Shown here: positions 23,091 to 30,842 of the stretch, piece by piece
Numbering within the stretch: the stretch's first letter is position 1
How the letters are laid out: every line of letters begins with the position of its first letter
Notes under the pieces: model-generated
Seen by the model: the letters and a program-made list of their open reading frames with translations, nothing else
What the model was told of the DNA's origin: nothing
Databases searched by the model: none
Position numbers and translations under genes: made by a program
Assembly: GCA_035620375.1 (NCBI GenBank)
Contig: DASPGX010000006.1
Coordinates: forward strand, 32,207-96,206
DNA: 64,000 bases
From: DASPGX01 sp035620375
GTDB lineage: Bacteria > Patescibacteriota > Minisyncoccia > 2-02-FULL-40-12 > GWA2-44-9
Direction of reading: 5' to 3'

Positions 23091-24389
23091 CTAATACCTC
23101 GGCTGTTTGCTGAAGGTACCGGTGTAGCCGAAGATGCGCTTGAACCGCTCCACGTCTTCGGGCTTGCCCATGGCCTTGTCCAGGTTGTCCGAGAGCTTCA
23201 CGGTTTTGTGTCCGTTGCACTCCAGGAGTTTCATGACCAGGGACAGCGGCTCCAGATCCGGACCGAAATCGTTGGTCAGGTTGGTGCCCCAGCCGAACGT
23301 CACGGTGATGCGGCCGGAGAACCGCTCGTACAGCTCGCGGATGGTGTCCACGTCCAGGCCGTCCGAGAAGACGATGAGCTTGGTACGCGGACTCACGCCG
23401 ACTGACTCGTAGTACCGGATGAGCTTCTCGCCGTAGGCGAACGGGTCTCCCGAGTCCTGCCGCGTGCCTTTCCAGGCCGCGGCGCGCTCGGGGCCGAATG
23501 ACTTCAGGAAGAAGTCCGTCCCGTACGTGTCCGACAGGGCCACCGACAGCGGCTGGGCGAAGTGTTCGTACCAGCGGTCAAACGTCGCGTTCTGGCTGGC
23601 CACGATGTCCTCGTTGCTGCCGTGCATGATGCCGGACATCCCCATGACCAGCTCGTGGGCGAACGTGCCCATGGGCACCGTGTGGTTTTCCATGGAGAGC
23701 ATCACGTTGCTCGTGCCGCGGTACTGCGCCGGCCCCAGCTCGTTGAGCAGGACCTCGTTGACGTACCGCTGCCATGCCAGACAGGCGCGGCGGCGGGTGC
23801 CGAAGTCCACGATCGTAATGCCCGGGTACCGCTTGAGGATGTTGACCTTCTCCAGTAGACGGCTCTGCGCCTGGGCCCACACGCACTGCCGCTCGAACGG
23901 CGACAGCTTGGCGATGCAGTGCTCGAAGTACAGCTGGGCCACGACCTGCAGGACATGAATCTCCCACAGGGTCACCTCAAACCAGGAACCGCGGGCCTCG
24001 ATGCTGTACGTCCCGTTGATTTCCCTGGTGAGCCGGTAGTCCGGCAGGCGGTAGTCACGGAGCGCGTCCACGAACGGCTGCTCGAACATCCGTCGGTTCA
24101 CCTCGCCGTCCGCCGTCGTCTCGCTGGCGAAATGGCCGCCGAGGTACCGCAGCTCGGTCTCGTTGAACGACAGCGTCCGCGCATGGTCCAGCTCGCGCCT
24201 GATGTCCTCCTCGCGGAGAATGTGGCCGAGCTCCACGCGGGACGTGCGGTTCTTGAAGGCGAACTGCACCTGCGCGTGATGCATGTCCGGACGCGCATGG
24301 ATGAGCGCCAGCATACTGAGCTTGTAGAAGTCATCGTCCGCCAGCGAGGTGACGATGGGACCTTCTCTGCGGAACGGGTCGTGCAGCAC
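23091..24389 (-). CDS. pncB: Nicotinate phosphoribosyltransferase
   Basis: Converts nicotinate and PRPP to nicotinate mononucleotide in the Preiss-Handler salvage route. 432 aa with DDFYKLSM near the start, VDFGTRR, GTSNV (PRPP site region), HGSNED, DTYGTDFFL and RQDSGDP motifs of type-II phosphoribosyltransferases. GTG start chosen because GGAGG lies 6 nt upstream inside the pncA end; only one base separates the pncA stop from it. Confidence 0.93.
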   Translation of the reverse strand: MLHDPFRREGPIVTSLADDDFYKLSMLALIHARPDMHHAQVQFAFKNRTSRVELGHILREEDIRRELDHARTLSFNETELRYLGGHFASETTADGEVNRRMFEQPFVDALRDYRLPDYRLTREINGTYSIEARGSWFEVTLWEIHVLQVVAQLYFEHCIAKLSPFERQCVWAQAQSRLLEKVNILKRYPGITIVDFGTRRRACLAWQRYVNEVLLNELGPAQYRGTSNVMLSMENHTVPMGTFAHELVMGMSGIMHGSNEDIVASQNATFDRWYEHFAQPLSVALSDTYGTDFFLKSFGPERAAAWKGTRQDSGDPFAYGEKLIRYYESVGVSPRTKLIVFSDGLDVDTIRELYERFSGRITVTFGWGTNLTNDFGPDLEPLSLVMKLLECNGHKTVKLSDNLDKAMGKPEDVERFKRIFGYTGTFSKQPRY

Positions 24390-24390
24390 G

Positions 24391-24999
24391 TTACGCCTCC
24401 TCCTCGGCGATGACCTGTGCGGTCGTGGTGAGGATGGCGCCCGCGGCGCGCATCTCCTCCAGGGCACGGTCGCCGTCACCGGGGTTCACGTCGACCGCTG
24501 CGACGGCGTCGGTGAGGACGCGTACCCGTCTGATGAACGGGAGCCGGCATGCGTCCAGGACGCCGTCCTTGTCGCAGTAGTCGGTCGCCAGACCGCCGAG
24601 AAGCACGTCGTCCACACCTGCGTCTTCCAGGAACTGCACCGAGGTCCTGCCGTCGGGAACGTAGGCGTTCGCGCAAAGCGGGGAGTATCCGTCCTCGTCG
24701 TCGCGCATCGCCTTGGAGACGATGACCGCGTTCCGGCTGACCCTGAGGTCGTCGTGGAACTCGGCCCCGCGCGTGCCCTGGACGCAGTGCACGGGCCAGG
24801 GACCGCCGAACTCCGCGAAGTGGGTGGTCCGGCGGGGATGCCAGTCGCGGCTGATGAGCACCAGCCAGCCCTTGCGTTCCGCCAGGTCCTGCATCGCGTT
24901 GAGCGGACCCATTACGGCGTCGCCTCCCGCGACGGGCAGGGCGCCGCCCGGACAGAAGTCCTTCTGGGGGTCCACAATAATCAGCGCTGTTTTCGGCAT
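24391..24999 (-). CDS. pncA: Nicotinamidase
   Basis: Hydrolyses nicotinamide to nicotinate and ammonia. 202 aa; catalytic D10, K96, C142 and metal ligands D52, H54, H71 (RDWHP ... VH) are all visible. The ATG at 24999 is preceded by GAAAGGAAGG; a longer upstream reading frame crosses the operator and is ignored. First gene of the pncA-pncB operon. Confidence 0.93.
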   Translation of the reverse strand: MPKTALIIVDPQKDFCPGGALPVAGGDAVMGPLNAMQDLAERKGWLVLISRDWHPRRTTHFAEFGGPWPVHCVQGTRGAEFHDDLRVSRNAVIVSKAMRDDEDGYSPLCANAYVPDGRTSVQFLEDAGVDDVLLGGLATDYCDKDGVLDACRLPFIRRVRVLTDAVAAVDVNPGDGDRALEEMRAAGAILTTTAQVIAEEEA

Positions 25000-25049
25000 G
25001 GCTTGCCTTCCTTTCAAAATGTACGGTACACCGGCCGCTTCGGGCTCGG

Positions 25050-25070
25050 ATAGTGTACTGTATACACTAT
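25050..25070. promoter_or_regulatory. Predicted NrtR operator of pncA-pncB
   Basis: 21-bp palindrome, ATAGTGTA-N5-TACACTAT. Covers the end of the -10 and the transcription start. Same sequence class as at 27226 and 30632. Confidence 0.75.
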
Positions 25071-25094
25071 ATACCCCCCGGCTCGGGAATGCAA
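25066..25094 (-). promoter_or_regulatory. pncA promoter
   Basis: Minus strand TTGCAT (25089-25094), 17 bp, TATAGT (25066-25071), the latter overlapping the operator. Confidence 0.65.
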
Positions 25095-25098
25095 GCGG

Positions 25099-25126
25099 CA
25101 AAAAGCCCCTCCGTTTCCGGAGGGGC
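25099..25126 (-). terminator. Terminator of the deoxyribosyltransferase-Nudix gene
   Basis: GCCCCTCCG/CGGAGGGGC stem around GAAA followed by TTTTTGCC on the minus strand. Confidence 0.8.
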
Positions 25127-25131
25127 CGTTG

Positions 25132-26154
25132 TCAGATGAGCCCGCGTGAGTGCAGGACGGGCAATGCCGCCAGGAGCTTCATGTCCACGAGCTGGTTCGC
25201 GGGCGGACGCTCCACGAACTCCACCAGGCCGTCCAGCGGGACGAGCAGTGTACGCAGGTCCTCGCTGCTTTCCAATTGCGGCTCGTGCAGCTGCACGACG
25301 TCCTTGGTGAAGAACACCGACATGACGTCGCTGCTGGCGCCGGCATTGAACGGTCCCCGGAGGACCAGTTCCATCGGAGTGCCTCCGCCGTACCCGGTTT
25401 CCTCGGCCAGCTCGCGTTCGGCGAGCTTTTCGGCCGGTTCGCCGTCCCGGTCGGCAAGTCCCGCCGGCTTCTCTACGACCCACGCGTCATGCGGGACGCG
25501 GTAGGAGCTGACCAGGACGACCTGCCGGTCGCGGGTGAGCGCGAACACGGAGACGATGTCGCCGAACGTATTCCGGCGCACCGTTTCGTACCAGCGGACC
25601 TTACCGAGCTTATCCAGGTACTTCGTCGTCTCCACGCGGACATAGCCGCCGTTCCAGGCGACGGGCCGCGATAGGATGCGCTCTGAGCCGGTAGGCAGGG
25701 TCGCCTGCGCCACCGCCGCGCCGACGGCGCCCTGCAGTGACCATGAGTAGGGGATGCCGTACTCGTGACTGGCCGCTTCCCAGTACTGCATGTGCGGCGC
25801 ATGGCGCGGAGCTCCGACGACCGCCTTGCCCGAGCGCATGAACATGCCGAACTCCACATTGGTGGTCATCGCCGGCATGGTGACCATGTCCCGGGGAACC
25901 CAGAACAGGACGACGTCCGCACGGTTCAGCCACCGGTGCTCCCAGCGGACCTGCTCGGCATACTCCGGCCATCCGTCGCCCGGCGCGGGTTCGGGAACGA
26001 TGACATTCCCGTTGAATCCCGTGTCTGCCAGTATCTGAAGAGCGGCGGGCCGCCACGAGGGGACCGGCCGTTCTTTGCGCGGGGTCGGCCCCGCCAGGAA
26101 GATGGTGGGCAGCCGCGCGTCGCGCGGCTCACCCGGAGTGTATACGATGTCCAT
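25132..26154 (-). CDS. Nucleoside 2-deoxyribosyltransferase-like / Nudix hydrolase fusion
   Basis: 340 aa with two domains. N-terminal (about 12-150): IFLAGPTPR, NRADVVLFWVPRD and TTNVEFGMFMRSGKAVVGAP match nucleoside 2-deoxyribosyltransferase-type N-glycoside enzymes. C-terminal (about 190-330): a Nudix domain with an intact box core RELAEETGY preceded by EPAEKLAE, close to ADP-ribose pyrophosphatases. In the NrtR-type operon it may remove ADP-ribose or a glycosylated NAD derivative; this role is inference. AAGGAGTAA precedes the ATG, 3 nt after the upstream stop. Confidence 0.82.
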   Translation of the reverse strand: MDIVYTPGEPRDARLPTIFLAGPTPRKERPVPSWRPAALQILADTGFNGNVIVPEPAPGDGWPEYAEQVRWEHRWLNRADVVLFWVPRDMVTMPAMTTNVEFGMFMRSGKAVVGAPRHAPHMQYWEAASHEYGIPYSWSLQGAVGAAVAQATLPTGSERILSRPVAWNGGYVRVETTKYLDKLGKVRWYETVRRNTFGDIVSVFALTRDRQVVLVSSYRVPHDAWVVEKPAGLADRDGEPAEKLAERELAEETGYGGGTPMELVLRGPFNAGASSDVMSVFFTKDVVQLHEPQLESSEDLRTLLVPLDGLVEFVERPPANQLVDMKLLAALPVLHSRGLI

Positions 26155-26157
26155 GGG

Positions 26158-27210
26158 TTACTCCTTGATGCCCAGCCGTGCGCACAGGCGTTCGGCGGTG
26201 TCCAGGATGCGTTCGCGGTGCGCCAGGCCGGCGACGAGATGCTCCGGGAACAGCGCGGCGCCGTGCACGGCGCCCAGCATGCCGCCGACGATGGACGCGT
26301 TGGTGTCCGTATCCCCGCCGGCACTGATGGTGTCATAGAGCGTTTCCACGCTGTCCGGATTGCGCAGGAACATGCCGTAGCAGAAGGGGAGCGTGAAGTT
26401 GACATGAAACCGGTCGCCGCCGAGGGTCGCATCCCATGCCTGGGGTGTGACGAACGGCAGCATCGTTTTGAACGCGTTCAGGCCTTCCAGCCGCCAGTAC
26501 AACTCCTGGCCGTGGTGCGAGACCGGACCGAAATCCGGTACGCCGTCCAGGGTTTCCACGATCTCACTGACCAGATACCGTCCGATGAGACCGGAGTGGC
26601 GCCGGGAGGAGAACGTCAGACAGAGGGCGATAGCCGATGCGTGCGCCACGGCCGACATCCCGCCGACGTCGGTGCCGTGTGTCATGTGCGCCAAAGCGAT
26701 GATGTCATGCTCCAGTCCTTCCCAGGACTGCCGGGGCCCGTCCCAGGGTCCGGGGGACGCCAGATACAGGCCGACAGGCGCCACCTTCATGGGCAGGGCA
26801 TTTCCCATGCCCCGCTTGGGGTTGTTGCTGATGCCTGATTCCGTGGGCTTCTCGCCCTCGCGCAGGCGCCGCAAAGCGTCCCGCGTAGAACCTCCAAGAC
26901 CGAGGTCGCCGAACTCGTCCAAAAGGACGAGGTGCCACTTCGCCTGGTTCTCCAGGTCCAGGCGCCCCGTCTCGATGATGCTCTCGGCGACGGCCAGCGT
27001 CAGCTGGGTGTCATCCGACCACATGCCCGCCGGTTTTTCCGAGGACCACTTGTGGGTCGGGTTCTGCCGGTAATCGGTGATGCGTCCGAACTCCGTCCGG
27101 ATGCGGCCCGCGTCGTACGTTTCCACGGGAACGCCCAGAGCATCGCCGATGGCGACGCCCAGAAACATGCCCCGGACCTGGTCACGGACCGGCGAATCTC
27201 CCAGTCGCAT
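26158..27210 (-). CDS. ADP-ribosylglycohydrolase family protein
   Basis: 350 aa, DraG/ARH fold. Metal-binding motifs are complete: GVAIGDALG, WSDDTQLTL and GGDTDTNASIVGGMLGA. Such enzymes release ADP-ribose from proteins, nucleic acids or small molecules, and released ADP-ribose is the usual NrtR effector. AAGGAAGG precedes the ATG. The promoter carries the shared operator, which ties protein or metabolite de-ADP-ribosylation to the NAD supply genes. Confidence 0.9.
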   Translation of the reverse strand: MRLGDSPVRDQVRGMFLGVAIGDALGVPVETYDAGRIRTEFGRITDYRQNPTHKWSSEKPAGMWSDDTQLTLAVAESIIETGRLDLENQAKWHLVLLDEFGDLGLGGSTRDALRRLREGEKPTESGISNNPKRGMGNALPMKVAPVGLYLASPGPWDGPRQSWEGLEHDIIALAHMTHGTDVGGMSAVAHASAIALCLTFSSRRHSGLIGRYLVSEIVETLDGVPDFGPVSHHGQELYWRLEGLNAFKTMLPFVTPQAWDATLGGDRFHVNFTLPFCYGMFLRNPDSVETLYDTISAGGDTDTNASIVGGMLGAVHGAALFPEHLVAGLAHRERILDTAERLCARLGIKE

Positions 27211-27225
27211 AATTACCTTCCTTTT

Positions 27226-27244
27226 TAGTGTACGAGATACACTA
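27226..27244. promoter_or_regulatory. Predicted NrtR operator of the ADP-ribosylglycohydrolase operon
   Basis: TAGTGTA-N5-TACACTA, sharing one base with the -10 and extending downstream of it. Confidence 0.75.
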
Positions 27245-27272
27245 TATTATCACCGCGGAGGGCCGGATTCAA
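27244..27272 (-). promoter_or_regulatory. Promoter of the ADP-ribosylglycohydrolase operon
   Basis: Minus strand TTGAAT (27267-27272), 17 bp, TAATAT (27244-27249). Confidence 0.65.
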
Positions 27273-27805
27273 GAGGACGGACCACCCGGCGAGAACTCGG
27301 AGGCGAGAAGACCCATGCGCACAATATCGTGGTATTCGCCCTGCCAGAAATATTCCTCGCGGAGGACGCCTTCTTGCCGGAAGCCCAATTTTTCGTAAAT
27401 ATGCAGCCCCTTTTTGTTTTCAGCCCAGACCATAAGCCACACCTTATTGAGCCCGAATTCGCCGAACGCTTTCTCCAGGAGCAGTCCAAGCGCGTGTTGC
27501 GCATAGCCCATGCCTGAGTGCTCCGGTTTGATGAAGAGTGACAATCTGCCGAGCTTGTTCTCCCAGCTGATCTGATTCACGGCCGTCTGTCCGACGTACG
27601 CCCCGTTGCCGGAACGGAAGATGGAAAACACACGGTCGTTAGGACTGGCGATGAGTCGTCCGATGAACGCCGCTTCCTCCTCCCGTGAAATGGAACGGTC
27701 GAAATGCTGGAAATTTTTGACGACGTCCGGGTCATTGACCCACGTCATCACGTCGTCCAGGTGCTCGGCGGCCAGAGGCCGTAATTCCAAGCTTGAAGTG
27801 TTCAT
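27269..27805 (-). CDS. GNAT acetyltransferase (RimJ/RimL-like)
   Basis: 178 aa. Begins LELRPLAAEHLDDVMTWVNDP, with the acetyl-CoA site around SLFIKPEHSGMGYAQHAL and the C-terminal YEKLGFRQEGVLREEYFWQGEYHDIVRMGLL signature of Acetyltransf_3 proteins. Could acetylate protein N-termini, a polyamine or a small metabolite. Its stop lies in the -35 of the next operon's promoter; an AT-rich stretch (CATAAAT) just upstream may be its -10. Confidence 0.85.
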   Translation of the reverse strand: MNTSSLELRPLAAEHLDDVMTWVNDPDVVKNFQHFDRSISREEEAAFIGRLIASPNDRVFSIFRSGNGAYVGQTAVNQISWENKLGRLSLFIKPEHSGMGYAQHALGLLLEKAFGEFGLNKVWLMVWAENKKGLHIYEKLGFRQEGVLREEYFWQGEYHDIVRMGLLASEFSPGGPSS

Positions 27806-27831
27806 CGGTATTTATGATTGACCGGATATGC

Positions 27832-27931
27832 GCTTGCGCGAGGCCGAGGCACGGGGAATGCGGCGAGGGAGTCGTACTCAACGTACGTCGACCGAGCCGC
27901 AGGGGCCCCGTAACGAAGGTATCGCGCAAGC
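27832..27931. repeat. Palindromic repeat, copy A
   Basis: About 100 nt with terminal arms GCTTGCGCGA/TCGCGCAAGC and a central CGTAC-N5-GTACG. Same architecture as the elements at 56021 and 60128. Non-coding, between the GNAT and nrtR genes. Confidence 0.7.
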
Positions 27932-27988
27932 CCGGAGGGTCCGGCCTGGCAGGGCATCAGTCCCGCCCTGAGGCCGGACGCGCGCCGG

Positions 27989-28663
27989 TCAGAGCGCTTT
28001 AGTGAGTTCCGTCGGCTGCTTGGAGACAAACGCATACAGCCGTGCCGGCCGGCGCTGGCCGCCCTTCGTGGTGCGGCCCGTGGACCGGATGAGTCCCAGG
28101 GACAGGAATTTCTTGCGGAAGTTCCGTTTGTCCAGCTTCCGGCCGAGCACCGCCTCGTACACGCGCTGAAGTTCGGTCAGCGTGAACGTCCGGGGGAGCA
28201 GGGAATAAGCCGCGTTCGTGTAGCCGAGTTTGGCGCGTACGCGCTTGAGCGCGTAGCCGATGATGCGCTTATGGTCAAACGCCAACTTGGGCGGCCGCGA
28301 AGCCGGAAACAGCGTGGGCGACTGCAGCGTTGCCGATGTCCGCGGCTTGAGCCGGGAAACCGGCACCAGGGCGACGTAGGCGACCGAAGGGATGTCTCCC
28401 CGCGGGTCACGGCCGGACGAGTCGAACGTATACAACTGTTCCACATACACGCCCCGTACTCCCGACTTCTCGCGCAGGACGCGCTCCACCGTTCCCGTCA
28501 GCGTTTCTCCGGTTCTCGGAAATCCTCCCGGAAGCGCCCAGGCGCCTTTGAACGGCACCTTTGCACGCTTAATAAGGAGGACGTTGAGCGCGTCATCGTG
28601 CACGGTGAAAACAACCACGTCCGTGGAGATGGAGAGTTCGCGGTATCCGGGAAAACGTTTCAT
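27989..28663 (-). CDS. nrtR: NrtR-type Nudix transcriptional regulator of NAD metabolism
   Basis: 224 aa. N-terminal Nudix fold (about 1-140; VVVFTVHDDALNVLLIKRAKVPFKGAWALPGGF), C-terminal winged helix (about 150-215; LPRTFTLTELQRVYEAVLGRKLDKRNFRKK) as in NrtR. The Nudix box is degenerate: ...TVERVLREKSGV instead of REUxEExG, so hydrolysis is probably lost while ADP-ribose sensing remains, as known for this family. Starts 10 bp after the nadE stop, hence autoregulated via the nadE operator. Strong context: pncA, pncB, nadD, nadE and ADP-ribose enzymes nearby. Confidence 0.9.
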   Translation of the reverse strand: MKRFPGYRELSISTDVVVFTVHDDALNVLLIKRAKVPFKGAWALPGGFPRTGETLTGTVERVLREKSGVRGVYVEQLYTFDSSGRDPRGDIPSVAYVALVPVSRLKPRTSATLQSPTLFPASRPPKLAFDHKRIIGYALKRVRAKLGYTNAAYSLLPRTFTLTELQRVYEAVLGRKLDKRNFRKKFLSLGLIRSTGRTTKGGQRRPARLYAFVSKQPTELTKAL

Positions 28664-28673
28664 GATATGTATG

Positions 28674-30632
28674 TTACTTCGTCGCGTTCAACTCGGCCAG
28701 CCACGCGTCGGCCCCGACGTCCGACGGCATCCGCCAGTCCCCGCGCGGGGAAAGGGCGACCGAGCCGACCTTGGGACCGTCAGGCATCACCGAGCGCTTG
28801 AACTGGTTGCCGAAGAACCGCGCGATGAAGACCTTCAGCCATTTTGTGATGACCGCCGGGCGGTAGGTGTCCCTGAATGCCTGCTCGGCGAGCCAGCGGA
28901 CTTTGCGCGGGTCCGAGCCCCAGCGCTGGGAGTGATACAGGAAGAAGTCGTGCAGTTCGTAGGGGCCGATGATGTCCTCCGTCTTCTGGCCGATGTCCTG
29001 GCCGTTCCGGTTCGCCAGTTCCGGCGATACCGGCGTGTCCAGAACGTCCAGCAGGGCCCGCCGCGCGCGTGAGAATTCCTTCTGTTCGGCCGCCCAGGCG
29101 ACCACGTAGCGCACAAGCGTCTTGGGAACCGACGCGTTCACGCCGTAGTGGCTGATGTGGTCGCCGTTGAACGTGCACCATCCCAGAGCGATTTCCGAGA
29201 GGTCCCCGGTTCCCACGACGATGCCGCCTTTCTGGTTGGCGCGGTCGAACAGCAGCATCGTCCGGTACCGGGCCTGTGCGTTCTCAAACGTAACATCCTC
29301 CGTTTTTCCGTCATGGCCCAAATCCGCCAGATGCCGGCGCACGCCCTTGGTGATGTCGATTTCATCCAGCGTGACGCCGAGCGCGTTGGCCAGCGCGTAG
29401 GCATTGCCCTTGGTCCGGCGCGACGTGGCGAATCCCGGCATCGTCAGGCAGTTGAGGTTCCGCGCCGGAAGACCCGAGATGCGCAATGCGCGGACGGCCA
29501 CCAATAGCGCGAGCGTGGAATCCAGTCCGCCGGAGAGCCCGAGAACAAGCTTGCCGGAGCCCGCGACGCGCATCCGGCGCGCAAGGCCGGCAGCCTGTAT
29601 GGCGAGAATCTCCCGGGCCCGCCGGTCGCGTTCAGCGGGGTCCGACGGAACGAACGGATGAGCGTCAATGAATCGCGCCGTCGACGTCTGTGTCGCCGGA
29701 CGCACGGGAACCTCAATCCGCCGCCACTGCGCGGCGGGAAGATGATGCAGGCTCTCCTTGAAACTGGTCGTTCTCCGGCGTTCCAGCATCAGGTGCTGGA
29801 CGTCCACGTCGGTGACCGCCATGGACGGGCCGGGGATGAAGCGCTCGGTCTGCGCGAGCACCGAGCCGTTCTCGGCGATGACCGCGTGTCCTCCGAACAC
29901 CACGTCCGTCGTGCTTTCACCGGCACCGCACGACGTGTAGATGTAGGCGGACATCGTACGCGCGGACTGCTGGCGGATGAGCTCCAGGCGGTAATCCGCC
30001 TTACCGACCAAATCATTGGATGCCGAAAGATTAACGATAACCGTCGCTCCGGCCAGAGCGGCGGCGGTGCTCGGGGGCAGGGGAGCCCACAGGTCCTCGC
30101 AAATTTCCACGGCGAGCATCGCGCCGGGCAGCGCGGGTATGTCGAACAGCAGGTCGGTGCCGACGGGAACATCACGGCCGCCGAAACGGACCGTGTTTTG
30201 CGGAAGATCGCGGGCCGAAGCGAACCACCGCTCTTCATAGAACTCCTTATAGTTGGGGATGTACGTCTTGGGCACGATTCCGAGCACCCGGCCTCCGTGC
30301 AGAATCGCGGCGCAGTTGTACAGCGCCCCGCCGATCTGCAACGGCAAACCGACGGCGGTAAGCGCACGGACGCGTGCGGTGCGCCGCGCAAGCTCCGCAA
30401 GACCGGCGCGGGACCGGGCGAGCAGGGTCTCCTGGTGGAACAGGTCGCCCGCCGTATAGCCGGTCAGCGCGAGCTCGGGTAGCACGATGACGGCCGCTCC
30501 GGCGTCCGCCGCGCGTTTCACCGCAGCCGCGCAATGCCCGACATTTGCGGGGACGTCTGCCACGGCGACATCGGGAACGGCGGCGGCGACCCGCAGGAGT
30601 CCGAATGCAGTGATGGAATCGCGTATCGGCAT
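28674..30632 (-). CDS. nadE: Glutamine-dependent NAD+ synthetase
   Basis: Amidates nicotinate adenine dinucleotide to NAD. 652 aa: N-terminal nitrilase-type glutaminase with the triad E53, K122, C178 (LPELALTGYT, VPKTYIPNY, EICEDLW) and C-terminal synthetase with the PP-loop SGGLDS (367-372), NGDHISHYG and KRSVMPDGPKVG motifs. Long form like the actinobacterial enzyme. The operator's first base overlaps the A of the ATG; no Shine-Dalgarno is present, and transcription is expected about 10 nt upstream. Confidence 0.95.
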   Translation of the reverse strand: MPIRDSITAFGLLRVAAAVPDVAVADVPANVGHCAAAVKRAADAGAAVIVLPELALTGYTAGDLFHQETLLARSRAGLAELARRTARVRALTAVGLPLQIGGALYNCAAILHGGRVLGIVPKTYIPNYKEFYEERWFASARDLPQNTVRFGGRDVPVGTDLLFDIPALPGAMLAVEICEDLWAPLPPSTAAALAGATVIVNLSASNDLVGKADYRLELIRQQSARTMSAYIYTSCGAGESTTDVVFGGHAVIAENGSVLAQTERFIPGPSMAVTDVDVQHLMLERRRTTSFKESLHHLPAAQWRRIEVPVRPATQTSTARFIDAHPFVPSDPAERDRRAREILAIQAAGLARRMRVAGSGKLVLGLSGGLDSTLALLVAVRALRISGLPARNLNCLTMPGFATSRRTKGNAYALANALGVTLDEIDITKGVRRHLADLGHDGKTEDVTFENAQARYRTMLLFDRANQKGGIVVGTGDLSEIALGWCTFNGDHISHYGVNASVPKTLVRYVVAWAAEQKEFSRARRALLDVLDTPVSPELANRNGQDIGQKTEDIIGPYELHDFFLYHSQRWGSDPRKVRWLAEQAFRDTYRPAVITKWLKVFIARFFGNQFKRSVMPDGPKVGSVALSPRGDWRMPSDVGADAWLAELNATK

Positions 30633-30650
30633 AGTGTATTTTATACACTA
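30632..30650. promoter_or_regulatory. Predicted NrtR operator of nadE-nrtR
   Basis: TAGTGTA-N5-TACACTA directly after the -10 and reaching the start codon, so a bound repressor would block initiation. Confidence 0.78.
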
Positions 30651-30679
30651 ATTCTATGCCTGCGGGGCCGGTATGTCAA
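30651..30679 (-). promoter_or_regulatory. nadE promoter
   Basis: Minus strand TTGACA (30674-30679), 17 bp, TAGAAT (30651-30656). Confidence 0.75.
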
Positions 30680-30827
30680 CCCCACACCCATGCGGCCAGA
30701 TTGCTTCCGGCCGCTCATGAAAAGGACTCGGTTAGTCCTCGCGTCGGTTGCGCCCGGGCCTGACGAGGTATGCGCACGAAGCATCGGGGCGGCTGGCCGA
30801 TGGGTGAGGGTCAAGCTCCCGGATTTC

Positions 30828-30836
30828 TGATAGCAT
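30828..30836 (+). promoter_or_regulatory. Extended -10 promoter of the xseA operon
   Basis: TGA-TAGCAT ends 6 nt before the xseA ATG; leaderless mRNA likely. Confidence 0.55.
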
Positions 30837-30842
30837 GGGCGC

